From: Renibacterium salmoninarum ATCC 33209 | GTDB taxonomy: Bacteria > Actinomycetota > Actinomycetes > Actinomycetales > Micrococcaceae | Direction: 5' to 3' | NCBI RefSeq assembly: GCF_000018885.1 | Contig: NC_010168.1 | Coordinates: 1,178,001 to 1,242,000, forward strand | Length of the DNA: 64,000 nucleotides | Part shown: positions 34,777-44,532 of the stretch, piece after piece | How the letters are laid out: the number at the start of each line of letters is the position of its first letter | How positions within the stretch are numbered: the first letter of the stretch is position 1 | Notes under the pieces: model-generated | Told to the model about the DNA's origin: nothing | What the model saw: only the letters and a program-made list of their open reading frames with translations | Database searches by the model: none | Made by a program: the position numbers and the translations under genes

Positions 34777-35873
34777 GTGGTGAAATCAGCAACTTTCAGA
34801 GGTCGGATCCTTGTCATAGTCGGGATCCTCTTGGCTGCCGTCACCTTGCGTTCGGCAGTGACCGTGGTTCCACCGGTGGTCCCGGAAATCAGTCGTGATC
34901 TGCCTTTTGATTCGCTGACTATCGGTTTGTTGGGCATGTTGCCCACCTTGGCATTCGTGATCTTTGGCTTCTTAACACCTTTTGTTCTGCGTTGGACAAG
35001 CCTAGAAAAGCTAACCATTCTGGCCATGTTGGTTGCCGTGGTTAGGGCAAGTTGTGCGAATTTTTGTGCCGAACACGCCCTTGTTTTTGATATTTACCGT
35101 AGTTGCGTTGGCCGGTACGGGTGCTGGAAACGTTGTGCTGCCACCCCTGGTCAAGCACTATTTTCCGGACCGAGTAGGGCTGATAACCGCGCTCTAGGTC
35201 ACCGTACTCAGACTGGGAACCGCGCTTCCGGCCCAGTTTGCCGTGCCGGTTGCTGACAGTGCCGGTTGGCAAGTTTCTTTGGTGATTTGGGCTGGTGCAA
35301 ACTTCATCGCAGCTGTGCCCTGGATCTTGGTTTTGCTGAGAGGCCGGGCCGCTGACGCGCGGGTTGATCTTGAAGTCGCGAGTACGATGGCTCCGGACGG
35401 ATCGCTGAGTAAAACAGAATCGGTAGAGGATTCCTCGGCTACCGCGGCGGTATCAGATCAAAAGATCAATGTTTGGCGCTCTTTTCAATTTTGGGGCTGC
35501 CAATGAGTTTGTTGATTCCGTTGTTGGCAAGTCGGATGCGTAATCCGTTTCCGATCGTGCTGGTGCTGCTGCTCTGTTTTGTCACTGGCTACTTGGGCCT
35601 CTGGCTCAGTCCCGCGAGCCCCACCTGGCTTTGGGTTGTCTTTGCCGGTGCCGGACCTGCAACGCTCCCACTTTCGCTGTTGCTGATCAATCATCGGACG
35701 AGAACTAAACTTGGTGCCGGCGCGCTCTCTGGATTTAGCCAGGGTGTAGGTTATGCATTGGCTTGCATAGGACCATTGCTCTTTGGACTGCTACATCAAG
35801 CAACCGGAAATTGGGCCTCTGGCTTTAATCTTTACTGTTCTGCACGTTAGCGGTTCTGGGCCTCGGTGCTTAA
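34777..35873 (+). pseudogene. MFS transporter (CynX/NimT-like), decayed
   Basis: The N-terminal part (RILVIVGILLAAVTLRSAVT, VVPPVVPEISRDLPFDSLTI) reads from about 34777 to 35043; a one-base insertion shifts it to GQVVRIFVPNTPLFLIFTVV, then TAG at 35195-35197 stops it (VGLITAL/VTVLRLGTALPAQ). After INVWRS near 35478 it joins directly to ALFSILGLPMSLLIPLLASR in another frame, suggesting an internal deletion of perhaps 50 residues, and another shift near 35833 is needed to reach the normal end LFCTLAVLGLGA at 35873. So two to three frameshifts, one nonsense codon and a deletion. Clearly not functional. Confidence 0.85.
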
Positions 35874-36085
35874 TTTCGCCTGTAAGCCGGTCTACTTAGA
35901 GGATCAACAGGCGCGAGCTTAGCCTTTAGCAATATTCTCGAAATCGTTTGGAAATATTCTGCAAACTTTCAGGAATCTTCCATAAGTCTGATTTCATCGG
36001 GAGTCTTTGTAGCCAGAAAAATGGATTGAGCTCGAACCAAATCCAGTTGGCGCAGTGCGATTAGAGTAAAAATGGGGAGGTGGCT

Positions 36086-37630
36086 ATGGGCAATGAGTCT
36101 AAAATTGAGCCTAAGCCGGCGTTTGCGCTGCCTACCCGATTCCGATACTGGACTTTGTCGCTGGTAGGACTACTAATTTTTGGTTTTATTTTGGTTGTTG
36201 GTGGCATGCTTCGTGGAGCCTTGGCGTCATCGGAGACCAGCTCACTGCCAATCTCGTCCTCGGTGCCAACAATTTACGTCACCAAACCACCTGGCAACCA
36301 AGCCTCTGTTTCAGCCGCTGATATACCTCCGGTGGAAGCAGCTCCGAAATCTACCAAAATTCCGGCCGGTGCCGTGCCTCCTGGTGATGAGCCAGCTTTC
36401 GGCACCACGGCCCTTGAGCTGCTGGCCCAACTTCCTATTAGGGAGTCAGCGTCAAAAACGGGTTATGCCCGAAGTAATTTTGGTCCCGCTTGGCTTGATC
36501 TGCAGGGCAAAGGTTGTGACGCGCGCAATGAGGTGTTGCGTCGGGATCTTAATAAAGTCTCTTTCACGGCTGGCGACAAGGGTTGCTTAGTGCAAAGCGG
36601 GGAGTTTTCGGACCCGTATCTGGGTACACGAATTACCTTTGATCGCTCTACTGCTGCATTGGTCCAAGTCGATCAGGTAGTCTCGCTCGCTGACGCATGG
36701 CAGAGCGGAGCGCAAGATCTCAGTGCGGCACAGCGGATTGCCTTCGCCAACGATCCCTTGAACTTACTTGCAGTTGATGCAGTTGCGAGCCTGCAGAAAA
36801 GTAGTGCCAATGCCGCTGGCTGGCTACCGTCCAATAGCGCCTTCCGCTGTTCCTATGTGGCTCGGCAAATCAGCGTGAAAGCAACCTACAAGCTCTGGGT
36901 CACCCAAACTGAGCACGATGTCTTGGCCGGCGTCTTGGCCGATTGCCCGCAGACGTTGGCACCAACCGATCAGGTTGCCCGGATTGAAGTTGCGGCGCCA
37001 CCGACCAGCACTAGTGGCACCGCGCCCGCTAACGGATCGACGCAACCGGGTAAGACACCCAGCTCGTCGACGCAACCCAGTAAACGACCGGTTCCCTATG
37101 CTCCGATTCCACAGTTGCCCTTGCCAAAGCCTCCGGTCTTGCCCATCCCTCCCGTTTTGTTCCCGCCGGGCAATAACTCTGCTCCTGACCAGAGCAAAGA
37201 TCAGTCCAAAGATCCTTGGTCGGAATGGGGACCATTGAACTTGCCGCCCGAGGTGCCGTTCCAGCCGCCGAGCGGGCTGTGGGAAGAGGGCCCATCAGAA
37301 CACAACCCTGATCAAGATCGTGATACGGGCAATGTCGGTTCGTCGATGCCCGATGAAAACCCGTTGCAGGATCCTACGGCTCCGGTTAGCTCAGAGAAAC
37401 CAACGGCACCAGTGCAGCCAACCTTGCCGGAACAGCCGACAGTGCCGGAGCAACTGACCAAGGATGCTCCGGATCCGAGCACGCCAACCCCGGTAAATCA
37501 CCTTCCGGAATCACCTGATCCGCCTGTTTCCACCACCGCACCGGCGACAGTGCCGGTTAGCGCTGTAACAGCCACAGCTCCGAATCAGCCCACGGCAACC
37601 CCAATACCTCCCGCAACTGCTGCTCGATGA
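36086..37630 (+). CDS. Membrane-anchored proline/threonine-rich surface protein, unknown function
   Basis: A 514-residue protein. A short charged N-terminus (MGNESKIEPKPAF) precedes one membrane span at about residues 25-47 (TLSLVGLLIFGFILVVGGML), so most of the chain is outside. About residues 110-280 form a cysteine-containing domain with several Cys (GCDARN, GCLVQ, FRCSY, DCPQ) that may be paired. From about 290 the chain is low-complexity, rich in Pro, Thr, Ser and Gln with LPEQPTVPEQ-like repeats. No LPxTG sorting motif is seen. GGGAGG precedes the ATG by six bases. I recognise no family; wall-spanning anchor or host contact are guesses. The 212 bases before it hold nothing clear. Confidence 0.7.
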   Translation: MGNESKIEPKPAFALPTRFRYWTLSLVGLLIFGFILVVGGMLRGALASSETSSLPISSSVPTIYVTKPPGNQASVSAADIPPVEAAPKSTKIPAGAVPPGDEPAFGTTALELLAQLPIRESASKTGYARSNFGPAWLDLQGKGCDARNEVLRRDLNKVSFTAGDKGCLVQSGEFSDPYLGTRITFDRSTAALVQVDQVVSLADAWQSGAQDLSAAQRIAFANDPLNLLAVDAVASLQKSSANAAGWLPSNSAFRCSYVARQISVKATYKLWVTQTEHDVLAGVLADCPQTLAPTDQVARIEVAAPPTSTSGTAPANGSTQPGKTPSSSTQPSKRPVPYAPIPQLPLPKPPVLPIPPVLFPPGNNSAPDQSKDQSKDPWSEWGPLNLPPEVPFQPPSGLWEEGPSEHNPDQDRDTGNVGSSMPDENPLQDPTAPVSSEKPTAPVQPTLPEQPTVPEQLTKDAPDPSTPTPVNHLPESPDPPVSTTAPATVPVSAVTATAPNQPTATPIPPATAAR

Positions 37631-37684
37631 GCAAGTACTGGGGTCATATTGGGGGCAACGGTTCCTTCCAACTATGCTTGAACA

Positions 37685-39334
37685 GTGACTCCTGACGAAC
37701 TTTCTGTAGCCCTTACCGCCTGTCTCAAGGCCGCCGTCGAAGCCGGTGAGCTTGTTGTGCCAACCGAGGCGGTGCCCGCCGAAGTGCGGGTTGAGCGACC
37801 GAAGAATCGTGACCATGGCGACTGGGCCACCAATATCGCCTTGCAGCTGGCTAAGCCAGCCGGGCTGAATCCGCGTGCCGTTGCTGAGATACTCAAAAGC
37901 CGGCTTGAGGCCATCGAAGGGGTTGCTGCTGTTGATATTGCCGGTCCGGGCTTCCTGAACATCACCTTAGATGCCGCTGCGGCGGGGGCCTTGGCAAAAA
38001 ATATTGTCCATGCGGGCAGCCAGTATGGCGAAAATCAGGCCTTGACTGGGCAGGTAATCAACGTCGAATTTGTCTCGGCAAATCCCACCGGGCCGCTGCA
38101 CTTGGCGCACACTCGGTGGGCCGCCGTCGGCGATTCGGTCGCCAGGCTGCTCAAAGCGAGCGGTGCCACGGTGACGAGCGAGTATTACATCAATGATGCT
38201 GGCTCGCAGATGAACAACTTCGGAGCATCCGTATTGGCAGCTATTAAAGGCGAGCCAACTCCGGAGGGTGGTTACCCTGGCGCGTACATCACCGAATTGG
38301 CACAACAAGTAGTCCGGGACCATCCTTATGTGACCGAACTTACCGATGAGGCGGCTCTGCCAGTGGTCCGCGCCGCGGCCTATCTTGCGCAGCTCGCTGA
38401 TATCAAAGAGACCTTGAACGACTTTGGTGTGCATTTTGATGTCTTCTTCTCTGAGCAGGAATTACACAGCACCGGTGCGGTAGAAAAAGCTGTTGATAGG
38501 CTGCGCGGACAAGGTCACGTCTTTTATCAAGACGGCGCAATTTGGTTACGAACAACTGATTTCACCGATGACAAAGATCGGGTGTTGATTAGAGCCAACG
38601 GTGAGCCGACTTATTTCGCCGCCGATGCTGCCTACTATCTTTCGAAGAAAGACCGTGGCTTTGTTGAGAAGATCTATTTGCTCGGTGCCGATCATCACGG
38701 GTACATCGGTCGACTCAAAGCTATTGCAGCGTGCGCCGGCGATGATCCGGCACGCAATATTGAAGTGCTCATCGGGCAAATGGTTTCAGTCAATGGCGCT
38801 CGGCTATCAAAACGGGCCGGAAACATCGTTGAGTTGCGCGACCTACTTAACTGGCTTGGCGCAGACGCCTTGCGCTATTCGTTGGGTCGCTCCCCGGCCG
38901 ATTCGCCGCTTGCCTTGGAACCAGAGCAGTTGCAAAAGGCCAGCAACGACAACCCGGTTTTCTATGTGCAGTACGCCCACGCACGTACCAAAGCCGTAGA
39001 TCGTAATGCCGAGGCTGCTGGTGTTGACCGCAGTGCTTTTGAAGCCTCATTGCTGACTCATCCGACCGAATCGAACTTGTTGGCGCAACTCGGTGCCTTC
39101 CCCTCCGTTGTCGCTGAAGCAGCAAAGTTTCGTGAGCCACATCGGGTGGCTAGGCACCTTGAAGTTGTGGCGGGTACGTACCATCGCTGGTACGACGCCT
39201 GCCGCGTCACGCCGTTTGCTGGGGAGGAAATTACCGATCTGAACCGGACCCGACTTTGGCTCAACGATGCAACTGGACAGGTGCTGGCTAACGGTCTGGA
39301 TCTGTTGGGCGTCAGTGCGCCTGAGAGGATGTAA
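37685..39334 (+). CDS. argS: Arginyl-tRNA synthetase
   Basis: A 549-residue class I synthetase. The N-terminal additional domain is at about 1-100. NPTGPLHLAHTRWAAVGD near residue 138 is the HIGH-equivalent (HLAH), and GARLSKRAGN near residue 375 is the KMSKS-equivalent. The C-terminal DALR anticodon-binding domain contains YVQYAHARTKAVDRNAEA and ends TGQVLANGLDLLGVSAPERM. It charges tRNA-Arg for translation. GTG is the start. First of the argS-lysA-hom-thrC-thrB operon, joined to lysA by two bases. Confidence 0.95.
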   Translation: MTPDELSVALTACLKAAVEAGELVVPTEAVPAEVRVERPKNRDHGDWATNIALQLAKPAGLNPRAVAEILKSRLEAIEGVAAVDIAGPGFLNITLDAAAAGALAKNIVHAGSQYGENQALTGQVINVEFVSANPTGPLHLAHTRWAAVGDSVARLLKASGATVTSEYYINDAGSQMNNFGASVLAAIKGEPTPEGGYPGAYITELAQQVVRDHPYVTELTDEAALPVVRAAAYLAQLADIKETLNDFGVHFDVFFSEQELHSTGAVEKAVDRLRGQGHVFYQDGAIWLRTTDFTDDKDRVLIRANGEPTYFAADAAYYLSKKDRGFVEKIYLLGADHHGYIGRLKAIAACAGDDPARNIEVLIGQMVSVNGARLSKRAGNIVELRDLLNWLGADALRYSLGRSPADSPLALEPEQLQKASNDNPVFYVQYAHARTKAVDRNAEAAGVDRSAFEASLLTHPTESNLLAQLGAFPSVVAEAAKFREPHRVARHLEVVAGTYHRWYDACRVTPFAGEEITDLNRTRLWLNDATGQVLANGLDLLGVSAPERM

Positions 39335-39336
39335 CG

Positions 39337-40788
39337 GTGGCTTCCGTAACGGTGCCGTCCTCGATCGCCCCTGGTTGGTTGAGCGCAGCCGTTGATGCTA
39401 ATGCCTTGCGTGAGCAAGAATGGGCGTGCGATGTATTACGGCACCCAGCTGGCGAGTTAGCTATCGATGGTGTCAGCGTGCAGCATCTTGCCGCGCAATT
39501 CGGCTCGCCATTATTTGTAGTGTCAGAAACGGATTTTCGACGGCGCGCCCAAGAGTTCTATACCGCGTTCAACGAGGCATTTACGGATATCTGTGGGGGA
39601 GTAGATATCTATTACGCAGGTAAGTCCTTTCTTTGCACCGAAGTTGCCCGTTGGGTGATGGACGAAGGGCTGAGGTTAGACACTTGTTCTGGCGGCGAAA
39701 TGCTGGTTGCGCAGCGTGCCGGAGTACCTGGCGAAAAACTCGGACTACACGGAAACAATAAATCGGACGCTGAAATCCGGCGAGCACTGGAAATTGGCGT
39801 GGGCAGGATTGTTGCCGATTCACTGCCAGAAATCGAACGGATTGACTCGATCGCTGCAGGCCTGGGCACTATTGCTAAGGTCATGCTGCGGTTGACGCCC
39901 GGGGTGCACGCGCATACGCACGAGTTTATTGCTACCGCGCATGAGGACCAGAAATTTGGTCTGTCATTGGCAACAGCCGGGCAAGATGCCAGCAGCCAGG
40001 GCGCAAATGTAAGCCCAGCCGAGCAAGCGGTACTTGCGGCACACGCCGGGAAACATATTGAAATGCTAGGCATCCATTGCCATATTGGCTCGCAAATTTT
40101 TGATGCCGAGGGCTTCGCAGTAGCGGCGCAGCGCCTGCTTGGCTTCAGCGCTGACATGAAATCCCGCCACGGTATAGATTTCGTCGAACTAGATTTGGGC
40201 GGCGGCTACGGCATTGCCTACACCGAGGCAGACACCCCACGCCAGGCCGCGGAGATCGCAAACGAAATGGCCGCCGTCGTCCGTGCTGAATGTGCCGAAC
40301 TTGGCCTCACAGCACCCCGGATTTCGATCGAGCCGGGCCGGGCTATTGTGGGCCCAAGTACGTTCACCCTTTACCAAGTGGGTACGGTAAAAACTGTCGT
40401 GGTGGACACACCAAGTGGTCCGGCAGAACGTCGCTATATTTCGGTTGATGGCGGGATGAGCGACAATCCTCGACCAGTGCTCTACGATGCGGATTACACA
40501 GCAATTTTGGCCAATCGCTCGAGCTCAGCAGATGCGGTGTTGTCCCGAGTGGTGGGCAAACATTGCGAATCTGGGGACATCGTTGTTAGAGATGTATATC
40601 TGCCCGGGGACATTATTGCTGGCGATTTGCTAGCTGTGCCGGCTACCGGTGCATATTGCTGGGTGCTATCCAGCAACTACAACTATCTGCCCAGGCCTGG
40701 TGTCGTCGCGGTTCGCGGCGGCACAGCACGAGTAATTGTCAGGGCAGAGACCGAAGAAGATTTGTTGTCCCGCGATCCAGGAGCTTAA
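39337..40788 (+). CDS. lysA: Diaminopimelate decarboxylase
   Basis: A 483-residue PLP enzyme of the fold-type III family, making L-lysine from meso-diaminopimelate. YYAGKSFLCTEVARWV near residue 91 carries the PLP Lys. The family glycine loop LDLGGGYGIAY is near residue 285, and SIEPGRAIVGPSTF near residue 330 matches LysA. GLHGNNKSDAEI and GIHCHIGSQI are also conserved. The start is GTG, two bases after argS. A DNA-derived ribosome site is not obvious, so it depends on coupling. Intact. Confidence 0.95.
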   Translation: MASVTVPSSIAPGWLSAAVDANALREQEWACDVLRHPAGELAIDGVSVQHLAAQFGSPLFVVSETDFRRRAQEFYTAFNEAFTDICGGVDIYYAGKSFLCTEVARWVMDEGLRLDTCSGGEMLVAQRAGVPGEKLGLHGNNKSDAEIRRALEIGVGRIVADSLPEIERIDSIAAGLGTIAKVMLRLTPGVHAHTHEFIATAHEDQKFGLSLATAGQDASSQGANVSPAEQAVLAAHAGKHIEMLGIHCHIGSQIFDAEGFAVAAQRLLGFSADMKSRHGIDFVELDLGGGYGIAYTEADTPRQAAEIANEMAAVVRAECAELGLTAPRISIEPGRAIVGPSTFTLYQVGTVKTVVVDTPSGPAERRYISVDGGMSDNPRPVLYDADYTAILANRSSSADAVLSRVVGKHCESGDIVVRDVYLPGDIIAGDLLAVPATGAYCWVLSSNYNYLPRPGVVAVRGGTARVIVRAETEEDLLSRDPGA

Positions 40789-40792
40789 TTCC

Positions 40793-42160
40793 TTGACTGA
40801 GCTTGATACGCCAACTGTTCCTACCCCGAACCCAGACGCGCAGCACCGTACCTTACGGATTGCGCTGCTGGGCTGCGGCAACGTTGGCACCGAAGTTGCC
40901 CGAATTCTGCTAAAAGACGCTGATTCGCTAGCCGCACGCACTGGTGCCCGACTGGACCTGGTCGGCATCGCGGTTCGAAATCTTGACGCACCGCGTAGTG
41001 CCGATATCCCGCGCGAGCTCTTGACGACGGATGCCGAATCTTTGGTCAAGAATGCGGACTTGGTTATTGAGCTCCTCGGCGGAATCGAGCCGGCCCGTAG
41101 CCTGATTATGTTGGCCATCGAGCATAATGCCTGTGTAGTTAGCGGAAACAAAGCCTTGTTGGCCTCAGACGGTCCTCGACTGTATGAGCTGGCTGATGCT
41201 AAAGGCGTTCAACTTTCCTACGAAGCAGCGGTAGCTGGCGCAATTCCGATCCTTCGGCCCATCAGGGACAGCCTGGCCGGGGACAAGATTACTAGAGTTC
41301 TAGGCATCGTGAATGGCACCACCAATTACATTCTCGATCAAATGGATTCGACGGGTGCTGACTTCAACAGTGCGTTAGCTGAAGCGCAACGGCTTGGCTA
41401 CGCAGAAGCGGATCCGACTGCCGATGTGGAAGGGCGCGATGCAGCAGCAAAAGCGGCGATTCTTGCTTCCTTATCCTTTCACAGCAGCTTTTCGCTCGAC
41501 GATGCCTATTGTGAAGGAATTAGTTCAATCACCGCTTCCGATATTGAAGCGGCGCGTGAAGCTGGGCTGGTCATCAAACTTCTTGCGATAGCTGAGAAGG
41601 TTACCGCAACAGATGGGGCGCAGGATGGCGTGAGCGTTCGGGTGCATCCGACTCTGCTGCCGCGCGAGCACCCGCTGGCAGCGGTTCGTGGCGCCTTCAA
41701 TGCAGTTTTCGTCGAATCCGAATACGCCGGTGAACTGATGTTCTATGGCCGCGGAGCCGGTGGTACGCCAACGGCAGCGGCAGTTCTTGGCGACTTAGTT
41801 TCTGCCGCGCGTCGCATCGTCTTAGGCGGGCCGGGCCGAACCGAAACTACCGCTGGACGCGTGCCGGTTCTCAGCATTGATGCGGTGCAAACTAGCTATT
41901 GTATTGGTCTGGAAGTGGCCGATGAGTCTGGCGTCCTAGCTCGAATTGCACAAATTTTCGCCACACAAGGCGTCTCGATCGAAACCATGCGGCAGACCAT
42001 CCATCCTGCCGATGACCAAGATCAACAGCAACAATACGCAGAGCTTCGGATCGTGACACATCGTGCCGCAGAATCCGCGCTCGCCGCCACCGTGGCACAA
42101 ATCCGAGATCTTGACGTCACCACTGCTGTGACGTCTGTCCTGAGGGTAGAAGGAGTCTGA
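40793..42160 (+). CDS. hom: Homoserine dehydrogenase
   Basis: A 455-residue enzyme reducing aspartate semialdehyde to homoserine. The Rossmann motif is [18 protein letters not shown] near residue 20; [25 protein letters not shown] near residue 140 and [11 protein letters not shown] mark the catalytic domain; a C-terminal ACT domain ([20 protein letters not shown], about 365-450) is the feedback site. TTG at 40793 is chosen because AGGAG lies nine bases upstream and it avoids overlap with lysA; the product starts LTELDTP, read as Met. Intact. Confidence 0.93.
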   Translation: MTELDTPTVPTPNPDAQHRTLRIALLGCGNVGTEVARILLKDADSLAARTGARLDLVGIAVRNLDAPRSADIPRELLTTDAESLVKNADLVIELLGGIEPARSLIMLAIEHNACVVSGNKALLASDGPRLYELADAKGVQLSYEAAVAGAIPILRPIRDSLAGDKITRVLGIVNGTTNYILDQMDSTGADFNSALAEAQRLGYAEADPTADVEGRDAAAKAAILASLSFHSSFSLDDAYCEGISSITASDIEAAREAGLVIKLLAIAEKVTATDGAQDGVSVRVHPTLLPREHPLAAVRGAFNAVFVESEYAGELMFYGRGAGGTPTAAAVLGDLVSAARRIVLGGPGRTETTAGRVPVLSIDAVQTSYCIGLEVADESGVLARIAQIFATQGVSIETMRQTIHPADDQDQQQQYAELRIVTHRAAESALAATVAQIRDLDVTTAVTSVLRVEGV

Positions 42161-42168
42161 GGCACATC

Positions 42169-43257
42169 ATGGCTCAGCAATGGCGCGGAGTAATTCGTGA
42201 ATACGCCGACCGCTTGCCGGTCACCGAATCAACTAAGGTCATCACGCTTGGCGAGGGCGGTACGCCGCTGGTGCCCGCACGAGCATTATATGAGCTGACC
42301 GGCTGTAACGTTTACGTCAAGGTCGAGGGCATGAACCCGACCGGTAGTTTCAAAGATCGCGGTATGACGATGGCGATTACGGCCGCTGTTGAGGCCGGCG
42401 CTAAGGCCGTCGTTTGCGCTTCTACCGGAAACACTTCGGCTTCAGCTGCTGCTTACGCGACCGCTGCCGGCCTGACTTGCGCAGTGCTCGTTCCGGCCGG
42501 AAAAATTGCGATGGGCAAGCTCAGCCAAGCAGTGGCACATGGTGCAACATTGCTTCAAGTTGATGGCAACTTTGACAATTGTTTGGAAGTTGCGCGTAAG
42601 TTGGCGGACTCGTACCCGGTATTTTTGGTAAATTCGGTCAACCCAGCGCGGATTGAGGGCCAAAAAACTGGCGCTTTTGAAGTCGTAGATGTGTTGAGCG
42701 ACGCTCCCGACATCCATGCACTCCCGGTAGGGAATGCCGGAAATATTACGGCATATTGGCAGGGCTACCGTGAATACGCTGCACCGTTTGGTGATCAACC
42801 AGCGGTGTCTTCGAAACTTCCTAAAATGTGGGGGTTCCAAGCAGCTGGTTCTGCACCAATCGTGGCGGGCCATCCCATCACCGAACCAGACACAATTGCT
42901 ACCGCTATTCGAATCGGAAACCCGGCTTCGTGGGATCAAGCTGTTGCCGCGCGCGATGAATCGGGTGGCGTTATTGAATCAGTAACCGATGAACAGATCC
43001 TTGAAGCGCACCGCTGGCTTTCGGCCCAAGAAGGGGTCTTCGTTGAACCAGCCTCAGCGGCCGGCGTTGCGGGCATTCTGAAGAAATATCGAGCCGGAGA
43101 ATTAGCTGCTGGCCAGACAATCGTGATCACGGTAACCGGCCATGGTCTTAAAGACCCAGAGTGGGCCTTACGAAACCTCGATGGCAGCCCGGTTGAGCCT
43201 CGCAAGGTGGAGTTCGACGTCGTGAGCGTCGCTCGCGAACTAGGTTTGGAAAACTGA
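42169..43257 (+). CDS. thrC: Threonine synthase
   Basis: A 362-residue PLP enzyme that makes threonine from O-phosphohomoserine. [20 protein letters not shown] near residue 55 holds the PLP Lys; [15 protein letters not shown] near residue 83 and the phosphate loop [18 protein letters not shown] near residue 185 are conserved. [16 protein letters not shown] is near the C-terminus. GAGGCACATC precedes the ATG, 8 bases after hom. Intact. Confidence 0.95.
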   Translation: MAQQWRGVIREYADRLPVTESTKVITLGEGGTPLVPARALYELTGCNVYVKVEGMNPTGSFKDRGMTMAITAAVEAGAKAVVCASTGNTSASAAAYATAAGLTCAVLVPAGKIAMGKLSQAVAHGATLLQVDGNFDNCLEVARKLADSYPVFLVNSVNPARIEGQKTGAFEVVDVLSDAPDIHALPVGNAGNITAYWQGYREYAAPFGDQPAVSSKLPKMWGFQAAGSAPIVAGHPITEPDTIATAIRIGNPASWDQAVAARDESGGVIESVTDEQILEAHRWLSAQEGVFVEPASAAGVAGILKKYRAGELAAGQTIVITVTGHGLKDPEWALRNLDGSPVEPRKVEFDVVSVARELGLEN

Positions 43258-43258
43258 G

Positions 43259-44230
43259 GTGACTTCACCAAGTCGGCAGGACAATAACGCCGGAGATTTG
43301 TTGCTGGTTTCTGGCCAGACAATAACTGTGCAGGTGCCGGCTACCAGCGCAAATTTGGGTCCGGGTTTTGATTCGCTAGGTCTGGCGCTTGGCCTTTACG
43401 ACACCTTGACGGTGCAGACTCTCAGTGGCGATGAGCTGGAATTTGAGCTCAACGGCGAGGGCAGCGAGTCGTTGCCGCGCGATGCTTCGCACTTGACCGT
43501 GCGCACGATCAATGTGGCATTGGACCGGCTGGGATTACGACGCGGCGGTCTACGAATTGAGGCCAACAACGTCGTTCCGCATGGTCGTGGCCTGGGCTCA
43601 TCGGCGGCCGCGATCGTTGCGGCGTTACTCGCAGTTCGGGGACTGGCCCCTCTCTCGCTGCAACCGGACTTGGATTGGGTATTTCAGCTGGCTTCTGAGC
43701 TAGAAGGGCACCCAGATAACGTGGCGCCAGCGCTGTTCGGCGGCTTGGCGATTTCCTGGCAAGAAGACACTGGTTACCGGAGCGCAAAAGTGACGCTGAG
43801 CAATACAGTTCGTCCCGTTGTTGCGGTACCGGCTGTTGAACTATCAACGGAAACTGCCCGAGCAATGTTGCCTTCGTCAATTTCGCATCAGAGTGCGGCA
43901 GCGAATTCAGGCCGTGCCGCATTATTGATCCACGCACTAAGTGCTGCACCAGAATTCCTTTTTGCCGCGACGGAAGATTATTTGCATCAGGGTTACCGGG
44001 CTCAGGCTATGCCGGGTAGCGCCCAGCTGCTTGATTTTTGGCGAAATCATGGGCTGGCAGCGGTAATCTCTGGCGCAGGACCGACAGTTTTAGTTCTGGC
44101 CGCAAACCCAAATCAGGTGCAGGATTCCCTTGAATTAGCTGGGAATTTTGCCGAAGATTCGGCGTGGCGTGTCCAAGAGCTCGAAATAGACAATGAAGGT
44201 GCTAAAATAATCTTGCATCGGCAGTCATAG
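43259..44230 (+). CDS. thrB: Homoserine kinase
   Basis: A 323-residue GHMP kinase that phosphorylates homoserine for ThrC. VQVPATSANLGPGFDSLGLA near residue 25 is the substrate motif, and VVPHGRGLGSSAAAIVAALLA near residue 105 the ATP-binding GLGSSAA. ELEGHPDNVAPALFGG and VISGAGPTVLVLA are conserved GHMP elements. The start is GTG, two bases beyond the thrC stop. It ends the operon; the long rho leader follows. Intact. Confidence 0.95.
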   Translation: MTSPSRQDNNAGDLLLVSGQTITVQVPATSANLGPGFDSLGLALGLYDTLTVQTLSGDELEFELNGEGSESLPRDASHLTVRTINVALDRLGLRRGGLRIEANNVVPHGRGLGSSAAAIVAALLAVRGLAPLSLQPDLDWVFQLASELEGHPDNVAPALFGGLAISWQEDTGYRSAKVTLSNTVRPVVAVPAVELSTETARAMLPSSISHQSAAANSGRAALLIHALSAAPEFLFAATEDYLHQGYRAQAMPGSAQLLDFWRNHGLAAVISGAGPTVLVLAANPNQVQDSLELAGNFAEDSAWRVQELEIDNEGAKIILHRQS

Positions 44231-44532
44231 ACTGCCTGAATGGGACCGTATTAGTTGGTCTGCCACTTGCGATGCAAAACCACCCGGAGCTGCGGGATCC
44301 TCATACTCAAGGCTTTCCATGGATAACAATTGTTGCCATGAGCCGCAAGCGTGAACCGCTATTGCCTGCGGGGGTTGTTTCACCACCTGGTTCAAGCGCC
44401 AATTCGCGTGCTTCTACCGGACAATCAACTCACTGGAACTGACTCCAAAGAGCCAGACACCCCGTGAGCTGAAACCAATCAATGCGATTTCATGGACGCC
44501 ATGAAATCGGTATCGAGGGGGAAGGATCCTTC
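44231..44532 (+). other. Rho leader region with hairpin and small leader ORF
   Basis: A 302-base gap before rho. CGATTTCATGG (44485-44495) and CCATGAAATCG (44499-44509) form a perfect 11-base-pair stem with a 3-base loop, ending 24 bases before the rho GTG. A 34-codon frame starting MSRKREPLLPAG lies at 44338-44442 without a clear ribosome site. Leader-based control of rho is known in other bacteria; here it is an inference. Confidence 0.5.

Noticed and set aside
44321..44334. GGATAACAATT before rho, identical to part of the lac operator
   Set aside because: A chance 11-base match in an unrelated context; no LacI-type gene nearby and no second arm of the operator.
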